Notes under the pieces: model-generated | The model's input: the letters and a program-made list of their open reading frames with translations, nothing else | Database searches by the model: none | Told to the model about the DNA's origin: nothing | In this document: positions 12,531-28,220 of the stretch, in pieces | How positions within the stretch are numbered: position 1 is the stretch's first letter | Layout: each line of letters starts with the position of its first letter | Program-made: the position numbers and the translations under genes | NCBI GenBank assembly: GCA_001953115.1 | Contig: LSSL01000059.1 | Span: 1-64,000, forward strand | DNA from: Smittium mucronatum | Taxonomy: Eukaryota > Kickxellomycota > Harpellomycetes > Harpellales > Legeriomycetaceae | Reading direction: 5' to 3' | Length of the DNA stretch: 64,000 bases

Positions 12531-15500
12531 CCGATTAAAGGAGTACTTATAACCTTTTAGTATTTAAGTTTATCTTTTTTTAGGTTACTCAATGGGGTTA
12601 AAGATGTGAACATTTTCCTTTTGTCTTTATTTCAATACCGGATTAATTATGAGTGTCATTATATAAATTTATTTTAATTAATTTCCGAGGATAAGAAATA
12701 ATCAATTTGATAAATTTTTGTTACAAATCTAAAAATGGTCAATCTCCCAAAGAACATTCAACCAAATCGTATTTTCTAATAGATAAAATAATTTGTAAAC
12801 TAGACTAAATTTATATATAAATATCATTCTTTTTTTAAGCCTTTAAGATCAAATCGCTCTCAAGAAGTGGTTTATAAATAAAGTAATTATCTTCCCTTTT
12901 ATTTGAAGTAAATAGAATTTTATTTATTAAATATTTCATAAAAATAATTTAACCAAAAACATTTTGGTATTTTTAGATTATTTTTAAAATTTAACATCAT
13001 TTAATATTGAAAATGGTTTTTTTAAAATAAAAGATGCAGGACAGACAAAAAAATTGTTTTAATGGGTTGAAAATTATCTTTTTAAAATAAAATTTGTCAA
13101 AATTCATCTCCAAAGTCCACAGTTTAAAAAAAAAATCATAAAAAAATCTTTGAAAGATTTTTTTTTTTTTGATATTCTACAAATACTCAGATATCAAAAA
13201 ATAAATATTAACACGTCATTATAAATTAGAAAAACAATATTCTTGAATCCAAATAACTCTATTTTCATAAAGTTTCACTGATTTTCTTGAAAACTTCTTT
13301 TTTTATGTGAAAATAATTGTGTTTAAAAATATTTCCATATCAGAGGATAATTAAGGCGCACGGATATTATAATATAAAATATCATTTTTTCCCTGAAAAA
13401 TAATTTTTTATTTACAATCAAAACGCTCTTTTCCCTCTTTTTGTGTTTTTTATATAGAAATAAGAAGTTTAAAATTATAAAAGAAGTTTAATTATAGGTA
13501 TTCCATGTTTAAATATTAAACGATAATAATAATTTTTTCCAAAATAGTCTAATGTAAATTTAAATTTTTATGATTTTATCATATTTCAAATGATTTTTTA
13601 TCTGTTGAAAAATAACAATTTTTAATCATTAATAAAATCATTTATATTTTTATAGAGATTTTTTAATGATAATTGAATTTTGGCTTAAAATTATAATTTT
13701 GACTAATAAAAAAAATAAAAATAAAAACCAATTAATATTATTTATAATTTTAATTATTTAGGTCAAATAATTTTACTTAAAATATATATATCTTTAAGGT
13801 TTGATTTATATCTAATGATAGGAAATTTGTGACTCAAGAAAGTCTATGAGCTTTTTTAAGCTTGTAATTATTTTTTTAAATTTAAAAAAATATTTACCAT
13901 TGTTGGTTTTGAGGTTATAGCATTAATTTTTCCATAAATTTTGCGATTTTTTATCAAATAAATCAACTCAAGATTTGCGATATTTTTAAAAAGATGCAAT
14001 TGAAATTTTATTTTACCGTTTTCAACTCAATTTTCTAAAAGAATGAAAAAATTTTGGTATATTTTTATTTCTTATTCAATTATATTATGATAAAAAATTT
14101 AGATGTATTTTTTGGTAATATAAAAAAAAACTCGAATTTGTTTTTGGTTATTTGATATATTTTAACCTAAATTCTTGATAAAATTTAAATATTTGGGGAA
14201 ATTTTTGGATATTTAACACCACATTTTTGTCTACTTTACATTATATTTTTGGCTTTTGATTAATTAGGAAAGAGATTTATACTTATTTTTGGTATTAATT
14301 GAATAAAATTGAATACTATTCCAATTTATACGATCTTTAAAAAGCTTTAATAATATTATATATCACAAAAGACACTCATAAAATAAGAGAAATTTAGAAT
14401 TTTTTCGCTTAATAATTTTACAATTACTAAATGAATAAGGATGGTTTTATGAAATAATAATAGAATACAAAGTTGAAAAACTCAAATTCCAAAAATTACT
14501 AGGGCGAATAATTAACTGAATATTGTAAATAAGGGAAAATTAAGATAAGGAAAAATATCAACTTTATTAATTATTCAATTATTGATTGTTAGCTTTAATG
14601 GATACAATATTAAAATACTATGTAAGGTTTATGAAATCAATAATTCCCGAATCTTTTTTTTAAAATTTATTAAAATATTCTAATTTATTTTAAAATTAGA
14701 TTTAAAATAATATTTTAGATCTTCTGTAGAAATAATCCAGATAGATGTTAAATAAATTTATAAATTACGTGAACTATTTGTCTCAATTGATGTAAATGTT
14801 TTACTTATATTTATTTATCTAAGAAAACTAATACATTTCAAATGAAATTAAAAATAATTTATCATTTTCTTTTTATTTTTACTAATTTCATAAAATTTTA
14901 CTAAGGTTTAAATATATAGCATACATACCGTTTTTTATTAATTAACTAGCTATATTTTTTTAGGTAAAAATGATTATTTATAGTTATTATATGGATTGAT
15001 CTCGATTTTCAATTAATTTTAATTTTTTTAAACCCCAGAAAATATATTAATTGTACGAAATAACCATAATTATACCATTAAAACACTTCTCGTTGTATGC
15101 AAGCCATTCAAAAACTATTTTATACTATCAAAAACAAGTTAATAATTCAGACACAATGTATTTTTTTTTAAATATGTTTATTTTTTTCTAATTTTTGTTG
15201 TTTTTTAGTACTAAAATATAACACTATTTTCAATAAAATAAATAAATAAAATTAATGAAATTATTTCAATTAAACATTGATAATAAATTATGCCACCAAT
15301 TTTAGGTTACTTCTCCTATTATATCAAGAAAATATCTCCTCTTTTAAATTGGCTATAGTATAATTAGTTATATATTTTGTAAAAAAATCCAAATAGGGTT
15401 CCATATAAACTTTATTTTAAAAAATTGTTATTATTACTATATCTATCTAAATTTTAAAAAAATCAATTTGATGAGCACTTCTTTGATTCAAAAATAAAGA

Positions 15501-18500
15501 AATTAATTTTGTAATTAAATTGGTGATAAAAATTTATATTAATTATAAAACTATATTTTATTGCGTGTTAATCCTAATTAGATATAATACAAATTCTTTA
15601 AAAAGTGTGATATTTACTCTAATTAAACTTCTAAATATAAATAATTGTTTTTTAGTTTTAATCTTATAATAGGAATTACAGTTAGTTTCCTTTTAGATAT
15701 CAAAAAAACTATTGTTTTATTTTATTCTATATTATTTTTAGTAGAGATAGTAATATATCCTAAAAATTTAAACAGATATTTATTCTAAAGTGCACTTCGC
15801 GTTTAAAAGTCATAGATAAATCGTTTTAAATCATTATTTTAATTGTGATTACTAGTAAAAATAACCATAAAGTAATAGGAATATTAAGTAAAAAAATTAA
15901 ATAATAGCAACACGATGTATTTTAACCGTACCAAAGTTTTGCGCAAAAACCAGACTCTTTTGACTTATTTTATGTTTTATATTTAGTTATAAATTCTACT
16001 ATTAATATATAATGAAGTTTAAAAGAATTTTTATATTTATTTTTAAATTTGTGATTTGTTAATTAATCGTCAAAAATATATAAAAACAAAAAATCTTTTC
16101 AAAAAATAGCGAATTTCTTCAGATTTGAGCTATTTTAAATAATACATAAGAAAAGATTTCCAAATTATTCTGTTTTAAAAAATTTTAAACTATAAAAATA
16201 ATTAAATATTTTAAATTATAATTGAAGAATCCTTTTTTAATCAGCAATGAATATTTTATCCTTTTTAGCTGCTGTTTACTTTTCCATTAATAATCGTATT
16301 AATTTTTTCAAATATAAGATTAACTTTGGCTATTTATGTTTATTAATTATTTTGGACAGAGTGTATATGCATTTTATTCGATTATGATCGCTCATGAATC
16401 ACCCAGTCTTGTTACTAACTTAAGTTTTTTTCCCTTCTGATTATGGGAATTAAATATTCACAATAACATCCAAATTTAAAACATTAAAGTTAAATTATGA
16501 GATATATCGAGTTTTTATAAAAATTTCTTTGATAATAATTAAATATCGCAGTTAAAAAGTTCTTTATAGTGTAAAAAGTCACCAATAACTAATGAATAAT
16601 ATCAATTTCAGTTTAATATCACACCAATATATATATCAATGAGGATATAAATTATAATTATACTTTTAAGGGTTGAAAATAAAGTATAATCTTTATTATA
16701 TGCCACCATAAAACATGGAATAGAGAATTAATATAATTTTTTTTTGAGAATTATAATAATCATTTGTTTGAAAAAAAATAATTAGTGTAAATCTGAGTAT
16801 TTATTTTTGAACAAAGTTTCTCTTAATTTTTTTTTGCAATTACTATAATAGATATTTTTCTTTTTTCTTTTGAGAATTATAAAAATAATTCACTTTTTTA
16901 TAGCTTGAAAGAAACTATGATGAATTTTATTAATAAATAATTTTAAAATATATATAGTTGAGTTTTTACAGTATTTCATAACGGTGATTTTTTTTATTGA
17001 TATTAAAAAAAATAACTCGTATTTTTTTTTGTTGAAAACAAGATTATTTTAAAAAAAATCTCATCATTTTCACAAAAATAATGTAAATTTTCATTTTAAC
17101 TTTATAAAATAACAATATAATATTCTAATAATATTTTAATAATGTTTTTTAAGAATTATAATGATGTTTAAAAGTAAAATTAAACAAATTTGGTACTTTT
17201 TATTTTAAGTAATCTTTTTGGGCTTTAGAAATCTTGTATTTTATTATAAATCAGATAAAAAAAGCTGTTAATATGTATACTATCCCAAGTATAAGCAGCC
17301 TTGATTAAATTTTCTCATAATATTTGTCTATGGCATTATTATAATACTAATAATATTCGAAAAATATATTTGGTTTCTTTTTAATTAGCAAGTTAAAGAT
17401 CTAAAATTAAATCATTTGATTATTCAATTATTTTATATTAAATGAATTAAAGTGTATATTATAGATTTAGTGAATTTTTTTACAGAAAATTGTTTAATAA
17501 ATGAAATTAACTAATATTTCATATTCATATTATTATAAAATCATTTAATTATTTTTCGATAAATTTTATTCGCCTTTAACATATTACCGAGGAAAAGATT
17601 ATACATATGTATTGGGGATAATTCTCTTATTTATCAGATATGGTTTATTACTGGGTTTTCAGGTTAAATGTAAAGATAAATTTTGTAAAAATTTAAATTG
17701 AAAACATTCGAGTTCAAATCTATTGAAACATTAATATCCTTGAAATTTTTACAATTATTATCTTAAATATAATATTATAGCATAAATATTAATCTAAATA
17801 AAGTTTTAAATGATATAGAAGTTATAAATAAGAATAGATAAAAATTTGATTAGCACTTATAGCAAAAAAATATTTCTGGTAATTTAAAATTAAGAGATTT
17901 AACTAAATTTTGATTTTTGCTTAAATTCAAAAAAGCAAAATCAAAATTAATTAATTTGTACAAAATGTGTCTAAATATTGGGATTTTTTTAGATTTATTT
18001 TGCAATCAATTCTCAAATATTAATTCTGAAATTTAATTAAAATTATAAGAACCATTTTCAGATTTTTTTTGGACTGTTTAAAATTATAAATATTGAGGAA
18101 ATATTTATTGAATTGTATAAAATAATTTTTTTTATTACGTTATAAGAAAAGATAATAATTAAATCTTATTTATAATTTAAAATACTTTTTTTTTATTAAT
18201 ACTTTAAAAATGTTATACCATCCTAAATCATAAAAATTTGAAGAAAACCAGAGGATTATAATGTTGTTTAATATAAAAAAATTTAAATACCTTTTTTTAA
18301 ATTTTTTTATCTACATTTAGTTTATCTATTACTTATTTTGAATTATAATTATTAATTTTTTTTTAGTTGTTTAATATTATTATAAGTAAAAATACGATAT
18401 ATTTTTTTATAAAACATAAAATAAAATAATTCAAAATTACAAAAGTAAAATTTGATACATATAAAAATAAATGGAATTAAATGTACAATTAAATATATTT

Positions 18501-21500
18501 TTTAAAAAATATTAAGACTAATTTTCCTTTTTTGAAATTTTTTAGTGATTAATTAAAAAAAAAAAAAAATTAAATAAGGCACACAATAGGAATATTAGCG
18601 ATAAATTGATTCAAATCAAATAACTAAACCAATTTTTGAACATCTTTATGATCTTTAATTATATTTAAAATTATAGTTATATAAAATATCCATAATTTTG
18701 GGAATAACCCATTTTATTATTTTTTAAATCCCCTCCCCGTCTTTTAGCTTATCTTTTTAATAAACCGGGTTCCCTGATATAATTTTTTTCTAAATAAGAT
18801 AAAAAAAATAGATGAAGCCTGAAAAATTATCAAATTATAGAAAATTCGTACATGGTCGATTTTTTCTCTGTCATTTTTTTCTGTGAATTTCGAAAAAATT
18901 CAGCAAATTAATTATGAATACGCTAAATCGAACAGTTTTTTTGGTTTTATTATTCAATCAATGTTTCATCGAAAAAATTATTATTCAATTTGTGAACTCA
19001 TTAAAATTATGAAAGAATTTTTTCGTTAGTTAAAATTTTTTATTTGACAGTTAACTAGAATTATCCAATTATTGGCATTTATAGTTTATTAAATATTTTA
19101 ATTATAGGATAGTAGTGAAATTATCACAATAAAGTACGTTTAACGAATTAAGTATTCAAAATAAGTAATTTTTTCGAGTTAACTCTAAATATGTGGGAGA
19201 TCAAATTGTATTTTTGATTAATTAAATAAATGAAGACAAATTAATAAATAAACTGATCCATAAAATCAAAATGACGCTTTTGTATTAAATATGGGGTTTA
19301 AAGTTTTCAAATAAAGTAATGACATAAAAAAATAGACATAAAGCTTATGGAAAAAGTAATTTGAAAAATGTACACTTATTAAATAATTGAAGGAGTTATT
19401 TTGATGTAACTACATGGATTAGGGAATTTGATAGAAATTAAATAAAAAAATATTAATAGTTTTTTTTAACTAATTATGACTAGTAATTTTAGAAATAAGA
19501 TATAGTATTTTTTATACGTAGTTCTTTTTATCATAATACTTGCTAATTAGTAGTCCAAATTTTTTTGTGGATTATCGCTCGTTGGTACTTAAAATATCCA
19601 ATGGAATGAATATGCTAGCAAGTTTTGTTTTTTTTAAACCCTAAAGATTTTTAATCTGTTTATATAGATTTCACTATTTAGCTTTTTAGCTTTTTCTATA
19701 TTTAGCTCTTTCAGGTTCATAAGATGATTTGAGCTTCTAGTTATTTCATCTTCATTTCCCATTAGAATATTAAATCAATTAAACTAATTATATAGAATTA
19801 TTTCAAATATTTTTTTTAATTGAACAAGAAAAAATGTGCATTTTTGAGTCTATAGTCCTAAAATATTTTAATAAACATTAGCTAATTGTAAATTTATACT
19901 ATTTTTTGAAGACGAAATAGTAAAAAGCCTACTTCCAATTGATCAACATGTAACTTCGTCCGACTTTTTCCCAATAAAATTTTCTTTTGTTGATTTCCCC
20001 TTAGTCTTTTACTTTAAAATTCTCACTATGCTTTGAATAGACGAATCCAAAAACTAAATTTGTAGATTAAAATCAAGTAGCTAATGGAATATATATTTTT
20101 AATATAAGGGAACCAAAGTATGGCAAAATTTAGATATTAATGATTACACAATTAAGAAGTCTGGCTGTTAAAGGGCTAAAAAAGGATCATTTTATTCGGA
20201 TAATTTTATCTTATTGGCTTTTATATTTTTTTATTGGCTGAATTGAAAAGATTTTGACTAATCAAATATCTTTTTCTATTATAATTCATAAAAAAGCATC
20301 AATTTCATAAAAAATGTGTTATTTCATAAAAACTGAGTTTGTTCATAAAGCCTAGATTTTCAATAAAAACCATGGGGAATTAACAGAAATTTTTTTTTGA
20401 TTTTATTTCTCAGTTATTCAGAAATTGAATCAGAAATTAATAAAGAAAACACGAATTTGTTTAATTAATATCTAGTAACTAATTAAGTTGATAAAAGAAT
20501 TTTTTAGACCAATAAATTCAAAATAACTCGAAAATATTACTTATTTCGAATATTTAATTCGTTAAACCTACTTTATTACGATAATTTCTCTAGTGATAGC
20601 TTTGATTTATCTAAATATCCTTAAAGAGACAACACAAGACATATTTGATTGAAAAAATTATTTTTTTAATCAAGAATAATAGCCTTTTAATTTTTCAATT
20701 TAAATTTATTATGGTTTAATTTTTTTTCAGCCAAAAGAAAAAAAATCCAACTTTTGTATTTTCAAATAAACTTGAAGGCGAAAAAGACTAATAAGAAATA
20801 TATTCCATACACATTTTTCCAGAATTTGACGGAAATTTATAGAAATTATCAATTTTTTTCAATTTTATCTACTGATCAACACCAAATTAAGCTTAAACAC
20901 ATCAAGCCGTGGAACTGATTTAAATTTTTTAACTTATGAATTGAATTTTTAAAAAACTTTTCTTTTAAAATTCAATTAAAAAAAATATAAATAATTTATT
21001 TTTTATTACAGGAATTTTTTATTAAATTTAATTTATGGATGTTTAAATATTATATTTATTCGATTTTTGAATTAATTATATATTAAAAATTTTAAAATTA
21101 TATAATAAAAAAATAAAGCCACAGAGTCAACAAAAAGTAATCAATTTGAAATTTTAATTTTAATTTTAATATAGTTATAATACAATTATATCGAAAAGAT
21201 CTTTATTTATAAAATTTTTTACAAAATTTTTTCAGATAATGAAGATTATTATATAAAAAAAAATATAATTATTTCAAAATTAATAATTAATTATAACAAA
21301 AAGTTTATTTATTATAGATAATTGTTGGTTATTTCCTTTAAATATTATTAAAAATCAATTAATATTTTAAAAAACGATTATTAATTTCTAAGAAAATCAT
21401 CTTTCACCAAGATTAAAAACTATTTTTTAAATTTTTTTTTGAAAAAATGTATGGTTAGACCAAATCAAAAAATTATTAATTCGAATAGGTATTTTTTTTA

Positions 21501-24500
21501 TATGATTTTCAAATTTTCACAGTTCAAAATTTTATAAAGATAAATATATTAAATTTTTTCTTTAATAAAAAGATATTTCAAATACTCTAATTTAAATATT
21601 AAGAAATTTTTCAAAATGAATTTTTTGAAAAAAAATAATATTTGGATTATATAAAAATCAATAACTTAAATTAAGTCGGATTTAAAACATCCTAAAATTA
21701 TAAAATCGGTTCATTTTTCTCAGAAAAAAAATATTAAATAGGATTTCACATTTTCTTCTGAAAATATTTGATATTTTAACAGAATTTTCTTTAATAAACG
21801 TTTAATTTAATGAAAAAATTATTTTTTTCTCATTTTAATCTACTATATTTGACTATTTTTATCTGAATTTATTTCTAAAGGCATAATTTTATTGTTTTTC
21901 AGCATTTATTAAATCTAAAATTACAAGAGAGATTTAATCATAAAGTTTTTACTCTTCATATAAATTTATTTTTAAGAAAGCAAAAATATAAGTTTTTTTT
22001 AGCAATAAGTTTAAATATCGAATTTTGACCAAATTTTTAATCCGATTACACCCTCATTACCGAAATTTTGTTTTTTGTTATAAAATATTGCTTATTTATT
22101 TTATTAATATGGTTTTGCATTAAATTAATTTTAAAAGAGGTGAAATTTTGTTTTACCTCTAATAAATTATGAATTATTTTATAATCTAAAAAATATTTGT
22201 GATTATAAATTAAAAAAGATCATAAAAGAGAAGATTATTACAAGTAAATTTTTATCTAATCTATCTCAAAGCATTTTATATAGTTACTATAGTAAAATTA
22301 TATAATTCATATTTTTTAGTATAAAATAAAATTAATGGAAAATAGAAAATTTTAAATTTATATCATAAATTATGTTTTCCATTTTTTTCTATGTATGTAT
22401 TTTTTGAGACATTGAAAAATTGTTTCAATTTTTTTTTATTAAATAGTTAAATATATATTAATGATAAAAAAGTAGAGATGACTCCTAGAGAAAGGATATG
22501 TACATATTTTGATGAGAAATTTAGAAAATTTATCTTTAAAACCTTTTCAGTTTAATTTATAATGAGAATTGACTTATGGGGGTTATAAAAAGCATCGGAA
22601 AGTTGGGATTATTTAATATAAATTTGTTTAGTGTGATCTAAAAAATACTTATTCATTGAAGCATATAGGAATTTAAACTTTTTTATTTAAATTTTTAAAT
22701 TTTATGTCAAAATTAAAAATTCTTTTTAGGAGGTAATTCTATAATTTATTCCAAATATGTCCCACGAACATAGAAAATCAATAAATTTAAAAAATGAAGC
22801 TTATTGTAAAACATTTTTTCATTATTTTATCAAACAATTTAATTAAAAAGATTTGAAGAATGCTCTAGATTTTACTTTGTTTTATTAGGAATCCCTTAGC
22901 AAAAAAAAAAAATTGAAAGAATAAAAATTTATAAATTTAAATTTATATAAAAGAAAAGGGAAGAAGATAACGTTAAAGTTTAATTAAAAGCAGGATTGTT
23001 GGTTTTAGACATTTATCTGTTTAAATAATGCTTAAATTTTTGCTCCCACAGACTAAATTTAATTACCAATATAAATAAAAAAGATGTATTTTTCGCTTTA
23101 TGTATTTCTTTAAATTAAAATCTCATTCGGTTTATAAAAAAAATAATAAATGTATAAAATTAAATTTTCATTTATAAAAATGTTTAAAACACTAAAAAAA
23201 ATAAAATGATATGAAAATATTCCTCTTAACTCTAATTAATTCCATTCTGATATTTTAATACTCGAAATAATGCTGAAAATGGTGAAATAAACTCAGGAAG
23301 TAATTCAAAACATTCAATCCCCAGGAAACTCAGTTAAAATATTTTTTTTTCAATAGTCAAAAACCAGAATGGAAAATCAGAATATCAATTAATTTTTATT
23401 TTTATTTATATTTATAATTTTTGATTACAAGATTTTTTTTTGTAAATTTTCAGTGGCTTTTTATAAATGTTATATCTCTAAAATCGATTAATTAGAAATA
23501 AAATAAGACATCAAACAGTTGAAATTTCTGAAATATTTAATTTAACTTCCATTCTTTTATTTATTATAGATAATAGTTTATTGCATATTTTCTAATATAG
23601 ATATTATTAATAATTCCCCTCAATTTTTTTCCACCGATGTTACTAATAGAGTTTTATTTAAAACAGATTTAATGAACCTTATACTCTAATAAAGATGAAA
23701 ATCACAAAAAAAATACCATATGTAGTTATATGTTGATAGCGAATACCAGGAAAAAAAAATATGGAAATAGGTAAATTTGATTATTTTATATATTTTCTTT
23801 ATAATTTGTAGTGATTATAGAGTTAAATGATGAATATTAGATATTTGATTTTCTAATGTATTTATTTAGACAATTATTTTTAATAAATGCAAGTAAATAT
23901 TATTTTTAAATTTTTATCTTTTTTCGAGAGCTCCATTCATATATAATAATCATTTTAAAGCAATATAATATTACTTTAACAAAAGAGTTTTTTTTAAACA
24001 GTAAGATGAATTAAATTTTGATATCTTAAAATAGAATAATAATTAGATAGATTATATATTTAGTTGAATAAAATGATATTATAGCATTTTCAAAGATTTT
24101 GAAACGCTTAATGACATTAATAAAAATCGTAATTTTTATGGATAAAACTTTTTTGATACTAATATTAAACCAATCGACCCGATTATATACGTTAATACTA
24201 AATTAATGGCAAAAAATATTAAAATACTATATTAATCGTTTTTAAAAGTGAATTCATAATTTATACGCATATTTTATATTGTTTAAAATATTTTTATTAG
24301 GAAATATATTTTTATTATAATCTTAATATTCTCTGACTAAACGATCATAAAATATATTTTTAGCTAAATTTCTAATATTGAACGCGATATAAGTATTATA
24401 ATTTTGTGATTAAAATTTATTATTTAGGTAGAAACTTATTTTCAAAATTATAAAGGTAACAATTCATTAAATTCAGAGAAACTTCTCAAAATTTATTCTT

Positions 24501-25149
24501 TTAAAGTTAATTAAAAATATGTAATATCATATTTCTAAAAAATAGTATTTTTTTCATTGTTTACTCAAATAAATTTCATTGGAAATAATTAATTTCTATT
24601 GTATTTTTAGTTCTTTAAAAAAATAATTAATATATATTATTATATTTAGACCAATACGTCGTTTTTTATTACAATAATTTGGCATTTTTATTTGTTATTA
24701 TTATTTTTTCTAATTTTTTTTTTATGTTCTATTCTTAATTTTATTGGACTCTTGCTTAAAATAACTTATTTGAAAATAGTTTACAAATAAAGTCAATATT
24801 AATACACAAAATATTCCAATCCCAATGAATTGGAAAAATTCTAACGAAGAAAAAACCATTTTTATCAATGAGCTCCATATAAATAATAATAAGTAATGGA
24901 TTAAAATTAAATTAATATCCATATAATATAATGAAAAATCAATAATACGCCGATTAAATTAGAAAAAAAAATGTTGATATTTGAAAATAGGGTTTTATTA
25001 TTATTTTTAAAAGTTAGACCATATTTTATACTATAATAAAATATTAATTCGAACTTCATGTATAAATTGGCCAATAATAGTTTTTTAGATAAACGAATTA
25101 TAGAAAATATAGAATAAAAATTAAGAATTTCGAAAAAAGCAATTTTTTG
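12531..25149. other. AT-rich desert, no gene seen
   Basis: About 12.6 kb is built mainly from A/T homopolymers and short A/T motifs with frequent stops in every frame. I saw no reading frame with convincing composition, no RNA gene, and no long repeat. The longest frame here (24722-24922, minus) encodes only a low-complexity hydrophobic peptide. Confidence 0.6.
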
Positions 25150-25770
25150 TATAATGGAATTTTATTGTAAGATGACTTCATCAAAAATTATATTAAAAAA
25201 TATATGAAAAAAAGAAAAAGACTTATAGAAAAGACTATTATCACAACTAAAATAATCTTCTCCGCCTGACTACCGGCTGTGAACCTACGGAAAAAGGGTT
25301 CATTCTACCAACCAAAGACCCCCCTGGCATTTCCTCAAGTAGAATGGATGACTGAGGTTACATGCAGTCAAAAATTATTCTCTCTGTTAAAAAGAAATAT
25401 TTTGATGAAGCTATTGAGCTCCTAGCGAGAATCTATTTTTAACAGAATTAATAAAATTGGGCTCCTACCAAAACGTGGGGTTGATCTACATTGCTTTCCT
25501 AAAAATGTCTGTTGGAGGCTGAGATCCGTCTGACTGTCAAACGCTGAACTTGTGCACTATACTATGTCTCAGTTGTGCCAAACGACTATTTCCTTCTGTT
25601 TCGAGATGTTTTTCCTCTGGAATCGCTGTCTTCCGAATCGCTGTGCATTGTGCGCTGTATTCACTACTCCCAATCAAAAATAGTAAAACGCTGTGTGAAA
25701 TTTTAGTTTAGTGTACTTCAAAAAGTACAATAACAAGCCCCTAAACCATGGCAAGGTATTCCACTCTTAA
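25150..25770. mobile_element. Interspersed repeat family A, unsplit copy
   Basis: This ~620-bp island is clearly more GC-rich than its flanks. It aligns with 42461-42740 and 43812-44132. Shared blocks include TACCGGCTG, ACCTACGG, CTACC/CACCAACC, GAGCTCCTA, ACTATGTCTCAG, GGAATCG, GTGTGA and CACTCTTAA. A conserved hairpin, TGTACTT...AAGTACA, lies near 25715. One edge carries GGAATTTTATTGTAAGAT; its reverse complement contains AATAAA, so that edge could be a 3' end of a minus-strand retroelement. No open frame remains. It may be a solo LTR, a truncated LINE or a non-autonomous element. Confidence 0.6.
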
Positions 25771-26669
25771 GGTTATATCATTTTTCGCTGCCAATGATTC
25801 TTTAGAAATACTTTATTTATGAGAATTTTGTTAATTTTGAAAAATAAGTTTCAGAAATAACTCAGTCTTCTCAATTAAGAATAGAGTTTTAGTCATTAAA
25901 TTAAGTGTATAATTTAGAATATTAAACAAAAAGTACATCAATATTTAGCATGAATATTATTTTTAAAATAATAGCTGAAATAGGGAGTTTTTTTTTAAGG
26001 TGATAAACAAATAATTAAATATAAAAATAAAAAAAGCGTCAATATCTTCTATGTATTTTAAATAGTTTGGTATTTTAGCGCGATTTTATCTACTGTGTGA
26101 CTTTTGGATCCCGCATATTTTTGTTTTTTATTATTTAAATAAGTTTTTTTTTCATTTGGCATTTCTCCAAATAAAATTTGACAAAATATGAGATTAAATT
26201 TATGACATCTAATGGAAAATTATAAAGATTTTTAACACTTAGAAGTAATTTTTTATAAAGAAACTCATTTTTTGACCGAATAAAATTTTTCATTTAATAA
26301 AATGACTGTTTATTGGATCGTAGAAGTGTAAAAAAAACTTCTCAATTTGGCTAAAGGAAGTATAATTTTTTTAAAAATACATAAAAAATTTCAAGCGCAG
26401 CGGTTAAATCGTGTCTATAATTTTTTTAAAAACGCCACAGAATACTATTAAAAAAAACATTGTACCAAAAGATATAATTCCAATATATATAAATTTTATT
26501 TTGAGTAAGTTAAGAAGTTATTGCTTAATTTTCATTTTATTATTATTTTCTTTTGCAGATTCAATTTCGAATTTAAATCGAATAATTTTACATTTTTAAA
26601 TGTTTTTGGTTTTTTTTTCAAAAACCTTTAAATTATTTTCTCTAATCAATTGGTATTCCAATTAAGCCT
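25771..26669. other. AT-rich spacer, no gene seen
   Basis: Only low-complexity A/T sequence. A 62-codon plus-strand frame at 26411-26599 has the Ile/Leu/Phe/Lys composition expected by chance. Confidence 0.5.
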
Positions 26670-26777
26670 GCGATTGCGATTGCGATTGCGATTGCGATTG
26701 CGATTGCGATTGCGATTGCGATTGCGATTGCGATTGCGATTGCGATTGCGATTGCGATTGCTATTGCTATTGCTATT
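26670..26777. repeat. Hexanucleotide array (GCGATT)15 then (GCTATT)3
   Basis: Fifteen perfect GCGATT units are followed by three GCTATT units with no interruption. The array is far more GC-rich than the flanks. Read on the plus strand in one frame it gives alternating Ala-Ile, but the open frame around it is short. It is best called a microsatellite. Confidence 0.97.
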
Positions 26778-28220
26778 TCATTTAAATCGACATTCGTACT
26801 CATTTTTGATATAAAATATGCACTTGTTTTTTTAATATATATATATCATAAATATTTAATTTTATCATTTTATCTTTAATTTTTATATGAATAGACAAAT
26901 TTTCACCTTACAATTAATTTGCATACATTAGTGACATCACATATTTCGGGGGTTTTTTTGTAAAATAAATGTTATCACTTAATCTTAAGAATTTTTTGGT
27001 AATATGAAATTATATAAATAAATTTAACCTATAGGTATTTCACAATTTTATTTATCTTTTTGTAAACGCATTTATTTAAAAATTTATCTTTATTTTTTGA
27101 AAAATCTCCAGCTTAGTTCATTGATGTTTCAACAGAAGCTGGAAAATTTATTATTACATTTATTTATTTTATATTTTTTTTATTGAATTTACTTTATAAT
27201 AGTACCACTGTTTTATTATAAAAATCCGATAAATTTTTTATTTTTATTATTATTAGGTAATTTATGTTCCATTCATAATATTTAAATAATTCATGTCTCG
27301 ATTAATATTAAAAGATTGTAAAAAAAATAAATCAAGGATAAATGTTAATAGAAATTGGATTTTAAAAATAACTCGAATCTAAATAAAGTTTTAGTTCATC
27401 AAAAAACTACATTTCATTTACAAACTCATTCGCAACTTAATTTAGCGGCAACCACAAAAAAAAAATGCACACTCAAAAAAAAAAAAATTACATCACGATT
27501 GTAATTGCGAAAAATTTTTCGATCGCATCTTTAACTCAATAAGTGTTATAAGCTGCAATTAAAAACCGAATTAACACAAAATATAATTAAATCTAAATTA
27601 AATTAATATTTATCCTAACCAATTAAAACATATTTTAAATTCATCTATTTATTTTTTTCAGCATGGAAATCATTATATTCGTATATTCTGGCTCTTTTTC
27701 AAAACCAGAAAAATGATATACCTTTTATAACTTAAATTTTCAATTTTTTTAGCTATTCTCGACTTTTAATAGCCTAATTTTATAATTATTTTTGCTTTTA
27801 ATGAATAAGCCAGTAAAAAGTACTTATAGTAAAGATAAAATGCTATTGATTCAACATTATAATTATTTTACAGATGAATGACTATAAATTTTTAAAGATT
27901 TTCTTTACTTTTCGTTTTATATTTTACGTTTAATCGCGCAATAATTACCTATTTTTGCTTAGTAAAATAACAAATCCAAAAAATTTATAAGGCTAAATTC
28001 AAGTAATATGGGATATTTTTTTAAAAGTGAGATGTTAGTTTTAATAATAACTATAGGTCGGTTTCTTAATTAATTTTAATTGGATGGATTCAAAGAAAAA
28101 TTGAAATGCATAGGAATAAATTTATTGTTTGAGATTTTTTCGATTCTTTTTAATAGTCAAATTACAAAATTTTATCCAATAAAATACAATATATAATTTT
28201 GGCATTGGCCAATATAATCC
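26778..28220. other. AT-rich spacer, no gene seen
   Basis: Homopolymer-rich A/T sequence with stops in all frames and no recognisable repeat or RNA gene. Confidence 0.5.
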
